A stretch of 64,000 nt of DNA from Rhizobium sp. BK399 (GCF_014194695.1 NZ_JACIAH010000006.1:248001-312000); one strand, 5' to 3'; numbered from the stretch's first letter, positions 34,486 through 45,108 are shown. Made by a program: numbers and translations. Notes: a model not told the origin generated them from the sequence alone.

Positions 34486-36123
34486 TTACTGTTGGACGGC
34501 GGGCGTCGGCACCGCCTCGATGTTGAAGGCGGCAGCCATCAGCGCCTTGGTATAGTCATCCTTCGGCGCACCGAAGATATCGGCGGACGATCCCTGTTCA
34601 ACGACCTTGCCGAAGCGCATGACGATGACGTCGTTTGCCAGCGCCTTCACCACCTTCAGGTCGTGGCTGATGAAGAGGTAGGCGAGATCGTGCTTCTTCT
34701 GCAGATCTCGCAGGAGATCGACGACTTGCGCCTGGACGCTCATGTCGAGCGCCGAGGTCGGCTCGTCCAGCATCACGAAGCGTGGTTTCAGTACCATGGC
34801 GCGGGCTATGGCGATGCGCTGGCGCTGCCCGCCGGAGAATTCGTGCGGATAGCGCCAACGGGTCAGCGGATCGAGCCCGACCTCCTCCAGCGCCCAGCAG
34901 ACCCGGCTGTCGCGCTCTTCATAGGAGAGCGACCGCTCATGCACCTTCAGACCCTCGGCAATGATGTCGCCGACCGACATGCGCGGGCTGAGCGAGCCAT
35001 ACGGATCCTGGAACACGACCTGCAGCTGGTTTCGCAGCGGTCGCATTTCCGTAAATGAATAGCTGGCTATATCCTCGCCGACGAAGCTGATCCGGCCCTG
35101 CGAGGAGATCAGCCGTGTCAGCGCGAGGCCGAGCGTCGTCTTGCCGGAACCGGATTCACCGACGACGCCGAGCGTCTGGCCAGCGCGCAGCTGCAGGTCG
35201 ATGCCGTCGACGGCCTTCACATGATCGACGACCTTGCGCATCAGCCCGGCCTTGATCGGGAACCAGACGCGGATGTCGGATCCCTGCATCACGATCGGCT
35301 TCGAGGAATCGGCAACCGGTGGTTCACCGCGCGGCTCGGAGGCGAGCAGATGCCGCGTGTACTCATGCTTCGGATTGCGGAAGACTTCTTCCACCGTGCC
35401 GGTCTCGACGATCTTGCCTTTGGTCATGACGCAGACCCGATCGGCGAACTTGCGCACGATGCCGAGGTCGTGGGTGATGAACAGCATGGACATGCCATGC
35501 TGACCCTTCAGCTGCCGCAGCAATTCGAGGATCTGCGCCTGCACGGTGACGTCGAGCGCGGTCGTCGGCTCGTCGGCGATCAAAAGCTCCGGTCGGTTGG
35601 CGAGCGCCATGGCGATCATCACGCGTTGCCGCTGGCCGCCGGAAAGCTCGTGCGGATAGGCTTTCAGCCGCTTTTCCGGCTCGCGGATGCCGACCTGGTT
35701 CAGCAGTTCGAGTACCTTGGTGCGTGCCGCCTGACCGGTCACGCCCTGGTGCAGCTCGAGAATCTCTGCGATCTGCTTTTCGATCGTGTGCAGCGGGTTG
35801 AGCGATGTCATCGGCTCCTGGAAGATCATCGTGATGTCGTTGCCGCGCACCTCGCGCAACGCCTTGTCGGATGCCTTCAGGAGGTCCTTGCCCTTGAACA
35901 GGATTTCGCCGGAGGGATGGCTGGCCGCGGGGTAGGGGAGCAGCCGCAGGATCGAGTTGGCGGAGACCGACTTGCCCGAACCGGACTCCCCGACCAGCGC
36001 CACGACCTCGCCCTTGCGGATATCGAAAGAAACGTGATCGACAGCCAGCGATGTATCGCCGCCCTGGTGGAATGCCACCGAAAGATCGCGAACGGACAGC
36101 AGTGTTTCGGCAGCGTCACTCAT
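34486..36123 (-). CDS. yejF: Peptide ABC importer, double ATPase subunit
   Basis: YejF drives the YejABEF importer, which takes up oligopeptides, including microcin C-type compounds in enterobacteria. The 545-residue protein carries two complete ATPase domains. The first has Walker A GESGSGKS (near residue 39), signature [15 protein letters not shown] and Walker [13 protein letters not shown]. The second has [10 protein letters not shown] (near residue 320), [15 protein letters not shown] and [12 protein letters not shown]. Its ATG overlaps the stop of yejE by ATGA. Fused double ATPases are standard for YejF. Confidence 0.95.
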   Translation of the reverse strand: MSDAAETLLSVRDLSVAFHQGGDTSLAVDHVSFDIRKGEVVALVGESGSGKSVSANSILRLLPYPAASHPSGEILFKGKDLLKASDKALREVRGNDITMIFQEPMTSLNPLHTIEKQIAEILELHQGVTGQAARTKVLELLNQVGIREPEKRLKAYPHELSGGQRQRVMIAMALANRPELLIADEPTTALDVTVQAQILELLRQLKGQHGMSMLFITHDLGIVRKFADRVCVMTKGKIVETGTVEEVFRNPKHEYTRHLLASEPRGEPPVADSSKPIVMQGSDIRVWFPIKAGLMRKVVDHVKAVDGIDLQLRAGQTLGVVGESGSGKTTLGLALTRLISSQGRISFVGEDIASYSFTEMRPLRNQLQVVFQDPYGSLSPRMSVGDIIAEGLKVHERSLSYEERDSRVCWALEEVGLDPLTRWRYPHEFSGGQRQRIAIARAMVLKPRFVMLDEPTSALDMSVQAQVVDLLRDLQKKHDLAYLFISHDLKVVKALANDVIVMRFGKVVEQGSSADIFGAPKDDYTKALMAAAFNIEAVPTPAVQQ

Positions 36124-37268
36124 TGAAACGTCTTCCTGGGATCGAATGCGTCACGAACCGCCTCGCCGATGAAGATCAACAGCGACAGCATGATCGACAT
36201 GGTGAAGAACGCGGTCAGTCCGAGCCACGGCGCCTGCAGGTTGGCCTTGCCCTGTGCGATCATCTCGCCGAGCGACGGCGAGCCCGGCGGCATGCCGAAG
36301 CCGAGGAAGTCGAGCGAGGTCAGCGTGGTGATCGAGCCCGACAGGATGAACGGCAGGAAAGTCAGCGTCGCCACCATCGCGTTCGGCAGAAGATGCCGCC
36401 ACATGATCGTCCTGTTGCCGACGCCCAGCGCTCTCGCCGCTCTGACATACTCGAAATTGCGCGCCCGCAGGAACTCGGCGCGTACGACGCCGACGAAGCC
36501 GACCCAGGAGAAGAGCAGCATGATCCCAAGCAGCACGAAGAAGCCGGGCGGCAGGATCGCCGCGATAATCAGCAGAATGTAGAGCACCGGCATCGACGAC
36601 CAGATCTCGATGAAGCGCTGCAGTAAGAGGTCCGTCCAGCCGCCGAAATAGCCCTGGATCGCACCGGCGGTGACGCCAATGACGGCCGAGCAGATCGTCA
36701 GTACCAGGCCGAAGAGCACGGAGATGCGGAAGCCGTAGATGACGCGGGCAAGCACGTCACGCGCCTGATCGTCCGTGCCGAGCCAATTGAGGTTGCCGAA
36801 GTTGCAGCCGGGATCGGAAGCACCCTGCGGATATCCGGAGCAGCGCTCCTCCTTGCTCATCATCCAGAAGGGCGCCGTCGGCGCCGAATGCGGGATGTTC
36901 GAGTTGACGGACCGATAGGAGTAGTGGATCGGCGGCCAGATCATCCAGCCGTTGGCATTGATCTCGTCCGAGATCACGTCGGAGCGGTAATCGGTTTCCG
37001 CCAGAAACCCGCCGAACTTCTCCTCGGGGTAGTTGACCAGCACAGGGAACAGGATCTCGCCCTTGTAGGAGGCGATGATCGGCCGGTCGTTGGCGATGAA
37101 CTCGGCAAACAGGCTGAGCACGAACAGCACGAGGAACAGCCACAAGGACCAGTAGCCGCGCCGGTTGGCCTTGAAGTTCTTCCAGCGCCTGATGTTGGTC
37201 GGCGACAGCAGCCCCTTGCGCGGCGGCTTGACCGGCGTTGCGGTCGTCGGATTGGCGGCGGTGTCCAT
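36120..37268 (-). CDS. yejE: Peptide ABC importer, permease subunit
   Basis: YejE is one of the two membrane subunits of the importer. The ATG at 37268 is the start ([12 protein letters not shown]), overlapping the yejB stop by one base (TGATG). The 382-residue protein has an N-terminal helix (LWLFLVLFVLSLFAEFIA) and a large periplasmic loop with TDYRSDVI and IHYSYRSVN. After this come five further helices with the permease coupling motif EFLRARNFEYVRAARALGVG before the last two. The C-terminal MSIMLSLLIFIGEAVRDAFDPRK is characteristic. Confidence 0.95.
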   Translation of the reverse strand: MDTAANPTTATPVKPPRKGLLSPTNIRRWKNFKANRRGYWSLWLFLVLFVLSLFAEFIANDRPIIASYKGEILFPVLVNYPEEKFGGFLAETDYRSDVISDEINANGWMIWPPIHYSYRSVNSNIPHSAPTAPFWMMSKEERCSGYPQGASDPGCNFGNLNWLGTDDQARDVLARVIYGFRISVLFGLVLTICSAVIGVTAGAIQGYFGGWTDLLLQRFIEIWSSMPVLYILLIIAAILPPGFFVLLGIMLLFSWVGFVGVVRAEFLRARNFEYVRAARALGVGNRTIMWRHLLPNAMVATLTFLPFILSGSITTLTSLDFLGFGMPPGSPSLGEMIAQGKANLQAPWLGLTAFFTMSIMLSLLIFIGEAVRDAFDPRKTFQ

Positions 37269-38362
37269 CACACATCCCTCCGCTCGAAGTCGATGCGCGG
37301 ATCGATCCATGTGTAGATCAGGTCGGAAACCAGGCTGACGAACAGGCCGAGCAGCGAGAAGATGTAAAGGGTCGCAAAGACGATCGGGTAGTCGCGGTTG
37401 ACCACTGAGAGATAGCCGAGCCGCCCCAGCCCATCGAGCGAGAAGATGTTCTCGATCAGCAGCGAGCCGGTGAAGAAGGCGGAGATGAAGGCGCCGGGGA
37501 AACCGGCGATGATGATCAGCATGGCGTTGCGGAACACATGGCCGTAAAGCACCTGCCGTTCGTTCAGCCCCTTCGCCCGCGCTGTCACCACATATTGCTT
37601 CTTGATCTCCTCGATGAAGGAGTTCTTGGTCAGCAGCGTTGTCGTTGCAAAGGCGGCCAGCGAAAGCGAGATCAGCGGCAGCGTCAGGTGCCAGAAGTAG
37701 TCGAGCGGCTTCTGCCACCAGGCGAGCTGGTCGAAATTGTCGGAGACGAGGCCACGCAGCGGGAACCAGTCATAGAAGGATCCGCCGGCAAAGAGCACGA
37801 TCAGCAGGATACCGAACAGGAAGCTCGGGACGGCGTAGCCAATGATGATGATACCCGAGGTCCAGACGTCGAAGGTCGAGCCGTCCTTGACCGCCTTGCG
37901 GATGCCGAGCGGGATCGAGATACCGTAGGAAAAGATCATGATCCAGATGCCGAGCGAGGCGGAAACCGGCAATTTTTCCTTGATCAGTTCGAGAACCGTG
38001 GTGTTGCGGAAGAAGCTCTCGCCGAAGTCGAAGCGGATGTAGTTCCACATCATCTCGCCGAAGCGCGTCAGCGGCGGCTTGTCGAAGCCGAACTGCTTTT
38101 CGAGCTTCTTGATCAGTTCAGGATCAAGCCCCTGCGCGCCGCGGTACTTCGAGCCGCCTTCGTCGAGGCCACCGCCGCCGAGAAGATCGCCGCCACCGCC
38201 TGAAAGCCGCGAGTCGGCGCCTTGCGCATCGCCGGTCAGCTGCGCAATTACCTGCTCGACCGGACCGCCCGGCGCGAACTGGATGACGGTGAATGAGATA
38301 GCCATGATGCCGATAATGGTCGGGATCATCAGAAGCAGGCGGCGAAGGATATAGGCTCCCAT
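37268..38362 (-). CDS. yejB: Peptide ABC importer, permease subunit
   Basis: YejB is the second membrane subunit. The 364-residue protein begins [21 protein letters not shown], the typical first helix of dipeptide-type permeases. It ends with the coupling segment [23 protein letters not shown] and two more helices. Between the first helices it carries a Gly-rich insertion ([20 protein letters not shown]), which is low in complexity and probably disordered in the periplasm. It lies 156 bp downstream of yejA and overlaps yejE by one base. Confidence 0.95.
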   Translation of the reverse strand: MGAYILRRLLLMIPTIIGIMAISFTVIQFAPGGPVEQVIAQLTGDAQGADSRLSGGGGDLLGGGGLDEGGSKYRGAQGLDPELIKKLEKQFGFDKPPLTRFGEMMWNYIRFDFGESFFRNTTVLELIKEKLPVSASLGIWIMIFSYGISIPLGIRKAVKDGSTFDVWTSGIIIIGYAVPSFLFGILLIVLFAGGSFYDWFPLRGLVSDNFDQLAWWQKPLDYFWHLTLPLISLSLAAFATTTLLTKNSFIEEIKKQYVVTARAKGLNERQVLYGHVFRNAMLIIIAGFPGAFISAFFTGSLLIENIFSLDGLGRLGYLSVVNRDYPIVFATLYIFSLLGLFVSLVSDLIYTWIDPRIDFERRDV

Positions 38363-38433
38363 CAGCGAGCGGCCTCCGGGGGTTTCTGTCGTAGGCTGTC
38401 CAGTCTAACGCCGCTCAATCGTCAACCTTCCTT

Positions 38434-38451
38434 TGCCGGTCAGTCCCGGCA
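38434..38451 (-). repeat. Small hairpin between yejA and yejB
   Basis: TGCCGG (38434-38439) pairs with CCGGCA (38446-38451). There is no U-run on the minus strand, so it is more likely an mRNA-stabilising or processing element than a terminator. Such a hairpin could help keep the binding protein in excess over the permease. Confidence 0.35.
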
Positions 38452-38518
38452 CTGATCATGTCCGAAGTGATTCGGTTGGCCCATTTGGAGCCCAGCCGTC
38501 AGGCCAATGCAAGTCCGC

Positions 38519-40357
38519 TCATTTCTTGGCGGAAGACGACCACCAGACATCAGGGAAACCGGTCGAGTAGGTCGGATATTCGGCCGGCCGGGTGATCGTG
38601 TTCCAGTAGGTGATCGACTGCGTATCGCGGTAGAACAGCGGTACTACGTAGTGGCCCGCCAACAGCACGCGGTCGAGCGCCTTGATCGCCGCCACCTGCT
38701 CGTCTCGATCAGGCGCGAAGATCACCATGCGGATCAGCGCGTCGATTGCTGGGTCTGAAATGCCGGCATAGTTGCGCGAGCCCTGCTGGTTGGAGGAGCC
38801 GGAACCCCAGTAGTCCGCCTGTTCGTTGCCGGGGTTCATCGTCTCGGCCCACACGTTCCAGATCATGTCGTAGTCGAAGCTGCGCACGCGATTGGTATAT
38901 TGCGAGGCGTCGACGGTGCGCACCCGCACATCGATGCCGATCTTCTTGAGGTTGTTGGCATAGGGCACGGCCCAGCGCTCGAAGATCGGGCTCGACAGCA
39001 GGATCTCGAAGCTCATCGGCTTGCCGGTCTGCGTGTTGACCATGCGGTTGCCCTTGATCTCCCAGCCGGCTTCCTTCAGCAGCTTGATCGCGGTGCGCAG
39101 GTTATCGCGGCTCTTCTGCGGGTCGCCGCCGACAGGGTTTGAATAGGTCGTGGTGAAAATCGAAGGCGAGAGCTTGTCCTTGAGGCCGGTGAGGATTTCG
39201 AGCTCGCGCCCCTGGGGTAGGCCGGAGGAAGCAAGCTCGGTATTCCAGAAATAGCTGTCGATGCGCTTGTAGCTATTGAAGGCGACAGTGCGGTTCAGTT
39301 CCTCGAAATCGAAACCGTAATTCAGCGCCTCGCGCACCTTCTCGTCCTTGAACGTGTCACGGCGGGTGTTCAGCACCATGGCCTGCATGATGCCGGTGGC
39401 GCGCAGTGCGTTCGGCACGTCCTCTTTCTTCACGCGGCCTTCCTTGACGGCGGGGAAATCATAGCCGGTCGCCCAGCGCGCGGCGAGAGTCTCCTGCCAG
39501 AAGTCGCTGTTGCCGGCGCGGAAGGCTTCGAACTCAACGTCACGGTCGGCATAGTAGGTGTAGGTGATCGAGCCGAAATTGTTCTGCCCGACATTCACGT
39601 TGAGGTCCTTGCCCCAATAGTCGTCGCGCAGCTCGTAGCGGATCGTCGCCCCTGCCGAGAATGCGGCGATCTTGTAAGGCCCGGAGCCCATGACCGGTTC
39701 CAGCGTCGTCTTGGCGATATCGCGCGGCTTGCCGTCGGCCCCCGTGCCTTCCCACCAGTGCTTCGGCACCACCACGAGCTGACCTAGGATATTGGGAAGC
39801 TCCTTGTTGTTCTTCTCGTCGAAGGTGAAGGTCACGTCGCGCTCGCCCGATTTCTCGGCCTTGACCACATGCTTGTAGTAGTTGGAAGCGAGCGGGTTGA
39901 GCTCCTTGACCTTGTCGAAGCTGAAGATCACGTCCTCAGGCGTGACGGGCTTGCCATCCGCCCACTTCGCCTCGGCGCGCAGCCGGAACGTCGCGCTCGA
40001 GACGTCGTCGGGATAGGAAAGCCCTTCCGCAAGCAGCCCGTAGGAGGCGAGCAGCTCGTCGTCCGCCGATTTCATCAGCGTCTCGAACGGCAGCGTCAGG
40101 CCGACCGCTGTTTGGCCCTTAGAAAGCAGCGGGTTGAACGTGTCGTAGGTGCCGGATGCCGATAACCTGAGATTACCGCCCTTCGGCGCATCCGGATTGA
40201 CGTAGTCGAAATGTTTGAAGCCCGGCTTGTATTTCAGCTCGCTGATGACGGAACTGCCGATGCGGAAATTTGGCTCCTGGGCAACGGCCTGCACGGGCAA
40301 CGCTATTGTGCCGAGAAGAGAAAAGACCACAGCAAGTTTCGACCACGTAAGCGCCAT
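38519..40357 (-). CDS. yejA: Peptide ABC importer, periplasmic binding protein
   Basis: YejA captures oligopeptides in the periplasm and hands them to YejB/YejE. The 612-residue protein has a signal peptide (MALTWSKLAVVFSLLGTIAL, cleavage likely after VQAVA at residue 26). The family 5 solute-binding fold follows, with KGGNLRLSASGTYDTFNPLL near the start, FRLRAEAKWADGKPVTPEDV in the middle and REALNYGFDFE. It ends with the WWSSSAKK tail. It is the first gene of the operon, and the 228-bp gap to mepA, divergently placed, holds the promoters. Confidence 0.95.
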   Translation of the reverse strand: MALTWSKLAVVFSLLGTIALPVQAVAQEPNFRIGSSVISELKYKPGFKHFDYVNPDAPKGGNLRLSASGTYDTFNPLLSKGQTAVGLTLPFETLMKSADDELLASYGLLAEGLSYPDDVSSATFRLRAEAKWADGKPVTPEDVIFSFDKVKELNPLASNYYKHVVKAEKSGERDVTFTFDEKNNKELPNILGQLVVVPKHWWEGTGADGKPRDIAKTTLEPVMGSGPYKIAAFSAGATIRYELRDDYWGKDLNVNVGQNNFGSITYTYYADRDVEFEAFRAGNSDFWQETLAARWATGYDFPAVKEGRVKKEDVPNALRATGIMQAMVLNTRRDTFKDEKVREALNYGFDFEELNRTVAFNSYKRIDSYFWNTELASSGLPQGRELEILTGLKDKLSPSIFTTTYSNPVGGDPQKSRDNLRTAIKLLKEAGWEIKGNRMVNTQTGKPMSFEILLSSPIFERWAVPYANNLKKIGIDVRVRTVDASQYTNRVRSFDYDMIWNVWAETMNPGNEQADYWGSGSSNQQGSRNYAGISDPAIDALIRMVIFAPDRDEQVAAIKALDRVLLAGHYVVPLFYRDTQSITYWNTITRPAEYPTYSTGFPDVWWSSSAKK

Positions 40358-40585
40358 TCGCCAACCCCGATTGTTTTTCTGCTTTCGCCGACAATAGGCG
40401 AAAAGCAGGCGAAAAACAGGTGATGTGGGAGTTTTTGTCTGGCTCGCGAGATCGTGACCATTTGTTGCTCGGGCAAGCCTGGCTCATTCCCTGCTGTGCA
40501 AAACATCGATTCACCAAAATTGCTTTTCACGGTAGATTCGATTGCAAATCACTCGGCCTTGCGCCGCAGACGCTCAGGACATGGC

Positions 40586-41674
40586 ATGGCTTTCCATACC
40601 ACCAGGACTTTCCAGACATTTTTGAAATTGGCGTTCGCCGGCCTGCTTGGCACAAGCCTTGTTGCCGGCGAAGTCGGTGCCGAGCAGAAGCAACCGAGTC
40701 CCGGCAGCGCCAAGGCGATTTTCGGCTCCGTTTCCCTGCCGAACCAGGGAACAGCTCAGCCTTATGGCTTCTATGCCAAAGGCTGCATGTCCGGCGCCGT
40801 CGCGTTGCCGGTCGATGGACCCACGTGGCAAACCATGCGGCTTTCGCGCAATCGCCGCTGGGGCAATCCCGCCATGATCTCGCTCTTGGAGCGGCTGTCT
40901 CGCGATGCGGCAAAGTATGACGGATGGCCTGGTCTGCTCGTCGGCGACATCTCGCAGCCGCGCGGTGGACCGATGTTCAACGGTCATGCGTCACACCAGA
41001 TCGGACTTGATGCCGACATCTGGCTGACGCCGATGCCCGCTCACCCACTCAGCATCGAAGAACGCGAAACGCTGCCCTTCACGACGATGCTGCAGAAGAA
41101 CGCGTTCCTGACAATCAACCCCAACGTCTGGACCGAATCGCGCGCCAGGCTGTTGATGCGTGCGGCGAGCTATCCGCAGGTGGAGCGGATTTTCGTCAAT
41201 CCAGCCATCAAGAAGAAGATGTGCGATACCTGGACGGGAGACCGCACCAATCTTGGCAAGCTGCGCCCGATCTACGGCCACGATTCGCACTTCCACATCC
41301 GCATCAAGTGCCCACCGGGCTCAACCGCCTGCAAGCCGCAAGCGCCGGTGCCAACTGACGACGGATGCGGAAAGCCGCTGGCATGGTGGTTCACCAAGGA
41401 ACCCTGGGCGCCGCCGAAGCCACCGAAGCCCGGCACGAAGCCGGTCAAGCCGCGCGAAGTGATGGTTTCCGACCTTCCGAACGCCTGTGCCGCGGTTCTC
41501 GCAGCGCCGTCCGTCGACTCTATCCAGGCCGCGACGTTCGGCGGTGCTCCCGGTGCTCCCGGTGCTCCCGGCGCGCCCGCGGTTGCGCCTATGGCGGTGA
41601 TGCCTGCCGCGACGTCCGACGAGGCGCTGCCCGACATCGGCCCGGTACCGGACGACAAGCCGTCCGGCGAGTGA
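40586..41674 (+). CDS. mepA: Penicillin-insensitive murein endopeptidase
   Basis: MepA is a periplasmic zinc LAS-type peptidase that cuts D-Ala-mDAP crosslinks in peptidoglycan. The ATG at 40586 has AGGA 6 bases upstream and gives a clear signal peptide (FLKLAFAGLLGTSLVAGEVGA), so it is preferred over an upstream in-frame start. Metal-ligand motifs GHASHQIGLDADIW and GHDSHFHIR are intact, and Cys pairs sit at KGCMSG, KKMCDTW and IKCPPGSTAC. The C-terminal 80 residues are Pro-rich and include a GAP-repeat tract, longer than in the enterobacterial enzyme. Confidence 0.94.
   Translation: MAFHTTRTFQTFLKLAFAGLLGTSLVAGEVGAEQKQPSPGSAKAIFGSVSLPNQGTAQPYGFYAKGCMSGAVALPVDGPTWQTMRLSRNRRWGNPAMISLLERLSRDAAKYDGWPGLLVGDISQPRGGPMFNGHASHQIGLDADIWLTPMPAHPLSIEERETLPFTTMLQKNAFLTINPNVWTESRARLLMRAASYPQVERIFVNPAIKKKMCDTWTGDRTNLGKLRPIYGHDSHFHIRIKCPPGSTACKPQAPVPTDDGCGKPLAWWFTKEPWAPPKPPKPGTKPVKPREVMVSDLPNACAAVLAAPSVDSIQAATFGGAPGAPGAPGAPAVAPMAVMPAATSDEALPDIGPVPDDKPSGE
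41543..41578 (+). repeat. Tandem 9-bp repeat in the mepA 3' end
   Basis: GGTGCTCCC occurs three times in a row, followed by the variant GGCGCGCCC. They encode four Gly-Ala-Pro units. Because the unit is 9 bp, changes in copy number would alter the length of the tail without shifting the frame. Confidence 0.85.
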
Positions 41675-41766
41675 CGCATTGCCAGCACTGCAGCGGTCTT
41701 TCAAAAGACGGGCGCTTCGTATAGAAGCAGCCAAATCGATTGAATTTTCAGGCGGAGGTCCTTTTC

Positions 41767-42147
41767 ATGGCCGGCGGCAAGTGCCTTGCATTGATTGCGC
41801 ATGACCAGAAGAAGGACGACATGGCGGAGTTTGCCCGCCGCAACCGCGAGACATTCGCGAACTGGAAGATCGTTGCCACCGGTACAACGGGCGGCCGGGT
41901 GCTGGAGGCCGCTCCCGATCTCGATGTAACCCGCCTGAAAAGCGGCCCGCTCGGCGGCGACCAGCAGATCGGCGCCCTGATTGCGACCGGCGAAGTCGAT
42001 GCTCTGATCTTTTTTGTCGATCCGCTGACGCCGATGCCGCATGATGTCGACGTCAAGGCTTTGATGCGGCTTGCAATCGTCTACGATATCCCGATGGCGC
42101 TGAACGAGGCGACCGCCGACAAGCTTATTGCCACCCTTCACGCGTAA
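41767..42147 (+). CDS. mgsA: Methylglyoxal synthase
   Basis: MgsA turns dihydroxyacetone phosphate into methylglyoxal and phosphate, a bypass that relieves sugar-phosphate stress. The 126-residue product has [17 protein letters not shown], the phosphate-binding [10 protein letters not shown], the catalytic [13 protein letters not shown] with its Asp, and [23 protein letters not shown], all typical. The ATG at 41767 has a GGAGG ribosome site 8 bases upstream. glk follows after 34 bp, so the two are probably co-transcribed. Confidence 0.96.
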   Translation: MAGGKCLALIAHDQKKDDMAEFARRNRETFANWKIVATGTTGGRVLEAAPDLDVTRLKSGPLGGDQQIGALIATGEVDALIFFVDPLTPMPHDVDVKALMRLAIVYDIPMALNEATADKLIATLHA

Positions 42148-42181
42148 CCGGCGCTTGAAAGCGCCTCGCAGGGAAACTGCC

Positions 42182-43204
42182 ATGCAACTCGACACCAGCG
42201 ACACCGTCATGCCCTTTCCGATCCTGATCGGCGATATCGGCGGCACCAATGCCCGTTTTTCCATTATTCCGGATGCCGAGGCAGAGCAGATCCATTTTCC
42301 CAATGTCCGCACCGCCGATTTTGAGACGATCGATGATGCGATCCGCAGCTGCATTCTGGAAAAGAGCAGCCTGCGGCCGCGTTCGGCGATTCTGGCCGTT
42401 GCCGGGCCGATCAGCGCTGACGAAATTCCGTTGACGAACTGCGACTGGGTCGTGCGTCCGCGAACGATGATAGACGGTCTCGGTATCGAGGACGTTCTTG
42501 TCGTCAACGACTTCGAGGCACAGGCACTCGCAATCTCGGATCTCTCTGACGAACATCGTGAGCAGCTGGGCGACGCGTCCGGCGAGATGATCGCCTCGCG
42601 TCTCGTCCTCGGCCCCGGCACCGGTCTCGGTGTTGGCGGGCTCGTGCATGCACGTGGCGCGTGGATCCCCGTGCCAGGCGAGGGTGGCCACGTCGATCTC
42701 GGGCCGCGCACCGCACGCGACCTGCAGATCTTCCCCTATGTGGAAACGATCGAAGGCCGAGTATCGGCCGAGCAGATCCTCTGCGGCCGCGGCATCGTCA
42801 ATCTCTACCGGGCGATCTGCACGGCGGATGGCATTGCCCCGGTCTATTCCGATCCGGCGGACATCACCTCCCATGCGTTGGCCGGTTCCGACGCCGTTGC
42901 CGTCGAGACGATCAGCCTGTTCTCTACCTATCTCGGCCGCGTTGCCGGCGATATGGCGATGATCTTCATGGCCCGCGGCGGCGTGTTTCTGTCGGGTGGC
43001 ATCCCGCAGAAGATCCTTCCAGCACTGAAGAAACCGGAATTTCGCGCGGCGTTCGAGGACAAGGCGCCGCATTCCGAGCTATTGGCGACGATCCCGACCT
43101 ATGTCGTAACGCACCCCCTCGCGGCTCTTGCCGGGCTGTCGTCGTATGCCCGCAAGCCCGAGAGTTTCGGGGTCTCGACCGACGGCCGTCGCTGGCGGGC
43201 CTAA
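42182..43204 (+). CDS. glk: Glucokinase
   Basis: Glk phosphorylates glucose with ATP. The 340-residue protein has the bacterial glucokinase start [13 protein letters not shown] and the catalytic [10 protein letters not shown] with its Asp. It also has [14 protein letters not shown] and [14 protein letters not shown], and a C-terminal [16 protein letters not shown]. The ATG at 42182 follows an AGGGAA site, and an upstream in-frame start would overlap mgsA. Together with mgsA, and gpmA further on, it suggests a group concerned with lower sugar metabolism. Confidence 0.95.
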   Translation: MQLDTSDTVMPFPILIGDIGGTNARFSIIPDAEAEQIHFPNVRTADFETIDDAIRSCILEKSSLRPRSAILAVAGPISADEIPLTNCDWVVRPRTMIDGLGIEDVLVVNDFEAQALAISDLSDEHREQLGDASGEMIASRLVLGPGTGLGVGGLVHARGAWIPVPGEGGHVDLGPRTARDLQIFPYVETIEGRVSAEQILCGRGIVNLYRAICTADGIAPVYSDPADITSHALAGSDAVAVETISLFSTYLGRVAGDMAMIFMARGGVFLSGGIPQKILPALKKPEFRAAFEDKAPHSELLATIPTYVVTHPLAALAGLSSYARKPESFGVSTDGRRWRA

Positions 43205-43300
43205 CGGCTCTGGTCAAAAGGCCGTCAACTCTTTATAGAGCCGCGCGAGCGCACGCAGTCATGAGGGCTCGCGTGTCCTGACACACAGGAAGACTGATTT

Positions 43301-45088
43301 TTGCAATCACCCGACACCCAGAAGACGCCCGTTAACAGCGACAGCATCACCGGCATCTTGAAGCGCATCCTCGCGGAAAACGGCCGTGATCATCTGTGGG
43401 GCTATGTTTTTGCGATCACCTGCCTCGTCATCGTCGCCCTGTCGACGGCGTATACCGCCTGGATCATGAAGTCCGTCGTCAATGAGGCGTTCCAGAACCG
43501 GCGTGCGGATATTGTCTGGGCGATCTGCTTTACAATTTTCATTGCCTTCGTCGCGCGCGGTTTCGCGAGCTACGGCCAGGCGGTGGTGCTCTCGAAGATC
43601 GGCAACAATATCGTGGCGCGATATCAGCAGCGTGCCTATTCGCACCTGATGAAGCTGTCGCTCGGCTACTTCAACCAGACGCGCTCGGCCCACGTCGTTT
43701 CGCAGCTCAATCAAAACATCAGCGGCATTCGCGATGTGATGAACCTGACGATCACCTCGACCGTGCGCGACCTTCTGACGTTCGTCTCGCTGCTGGCGGT
43801 GATGATCATCCAGGATCCGCTGCTGAGCCTCGCGGTGTTTGTTCTGGCGCCGCCTCTTCTTTACGCATTGCGATATGTGTCGAAGCGGCTTCGTACCGCG
43901 ACAAAAGACGCGATCCACGTAAACAACCATGTCGCAGGCGCGATGCAGGAAACGATCCAGGGCATCGCTATCGTCAAGGCCTTCACCATGGAAGGCCAGC
44001 TGGAAGGCAAGGTTGACAGGCTCGTCGAGAGCGCAGAACGGCGCGCGAACCGGATCGCCCGCCTGTCGGAACGGACGGCACCGCTGACGGAAAGCTTTGC
44101 CGGCCTCGCGGTCGCCAGCGTCCTTGCCTATGCCGCCTACGGCACGATCTATAACAACATTCCACCGGGCGCCTTCTTCTCTTTCGTCACAGCGTTGCTG
44201 CTCGCATACGATCCCGCACGCCGCCTCGCGCGCCTGCAGGTGCAGATGGAGCGCGCTGTCGTCAACGCCCGCATGATCTACGAATTCCTCGACACGGTCC
44301 CGCATCAGCGCGACGTGCCGGACGCGAAGGCGCTCGTCGTCACGGACGCCAAAATCGAATTCCGCAACGTTTCCTTCGCCTACGGCGAGGATGAAGTGTT
44401 GCGCGATGTCAGCTTCTTCGCCGAAGGCGGCAAGACCACGGCGCTGGTTGGTCCGTCCGGCGCCGGCAAGTCGACGATCATCACCCTCATTCCGCGCTTC
44501 TATGATCCGAAGGCCGGTCAGATTCTGATCGATGGTCAGGACATCGCGCACGTAACGAAGCAGTCGCTGCGCGAGCAGCTGGCCTATGTTTCCCAGCAGC
44601 CGTACCTCTTCGAGGGCACGATTCGCGACAACATCCGGTATGGCCGCCAAGAGGCGACCGACGAGGACGTCGAACGCGCGGCCCGCCTGGCCTATGCGCA
44701 TGAGTTCATTCTTGCGCAGCCGCAGGGCTACGACACGCCGGTCGGCGAGAATGGCGTGACGCTCTCCGGCGGTCAGCGCCAGAGGCTCTCCATCGCCCGC
44801 GCGCTGGTCCGCAACGCTCCGATCCTGCTGCTCGACGAGGCGACCTCGGCGCTCGACACCGAGTCCGAGGCGGCCGTTCAGAAGGCGCTCGATGAGGCCA
44901 TGGTCGGCCGCACAGTGGTCGTGATCGCCCACCGTCTTTCGACCGTCGTCCGCGCCGACAAGATCGTCGTCATGCAGCAGGGCCGCATCATCGAAGAGGG
45001 CAACCACGACAGCCTTGCGCGGCGCAGCGACGGTCTCTACGCTCGACTCAACAATCTGCAGAGGCCGGCCGCCTCCGATGCCCGCTGA
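43301..45088 (+). CDS. ABC exporter, fused permease-ATPase (MsbA-like)
   Basis: The 595-residue half-transporter has six transmembrane helices in the first 320 residues and a C-terminal ATPase domain. That domain shows Walker A GPSGAGKST, the signature [15 protein letters not shown] and Walker B ILLLDEATSALD. It would work as a dimer and export a lipid, glycan or peptide. It resembles MsbA-type exporters, but the cargo cannot be told. The start is TTG at 43301 with AGGA about 10 bases before it. dapB begins 20 bp after the stop, suggesting one transcript. Confidence 0.9.
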   Translation: MQSPDTQKTPVNSDSITGILKRILAENGRDHLWGYVFAITCLVIVALSTAYTAWIMKSVVNEAFQNRRADIVWAICFTIFIAFVARGFASYGQAVVLSKIGNNIVARYQQRAYSHLMKLSLGYFNQTRSAHVVSQLNQNISGIRDVMNLTITSTVRDLLTFVSLLAVMIIQDPLLSLAVFVLAPPLLYALRYVSKRLRTATKDAIHVNNHVAGAMQETIQGIAIVKAFTMEGQLEGKVDRLVESAERRANRIARLSERTAPLTESFAGLAVASVLAYAAYGTIYNNIPPGAFFSFVTALLLAYDPARRLARLQVQMERAVVNARMIYEFLDTVPHQRDVPDAKALVVTDAKIEFRNVSFAYGEDEVLRDVSFFAEGGKTTALVGPSGAGKSTIITLIPRFYDPKAGQILIDGQDIAHVTKQSLREQLAYVSQQPYLFEGTIRDNIRYGRQEATDEDVERAARLAYAHEFILAQPQGYDTPVGENGVTLSGGQRQRLSIARALVRNAPILLLDEATSALDTESEAAVQKALDEAMVGRTVVVIAHRLSTVVRADKIVVMQQGRIIEEGNHDSLARRSDGLYARLNNLQRPAASDAR

Positions 45089-45108
45089 CAATAGGATGAT
45101 CGACTGAC

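Noticed and set aside
41543..41578. Short tandem repeats as a CRISPR-like array
   Set aside because: The units are contiguous 9-mers inside a coding region without spacers. No CRISPR array or cas gene is visible in the window.
43204..43260. Hairpin after glk (CGGCTCT/AGAGCCG)
   Set aside because: The loop is about 27 bases and there is no U-run, so a terminator is not supported.
43307..45091. 594-codon open frame antisense to the ABC exporter gene
   Set aside because: It mirrors a well-supported ABC transporter with all ATPase motifs. The antisense product is Arg/Asp-rich without domains, as is usual for shadows in GC-rich genes.
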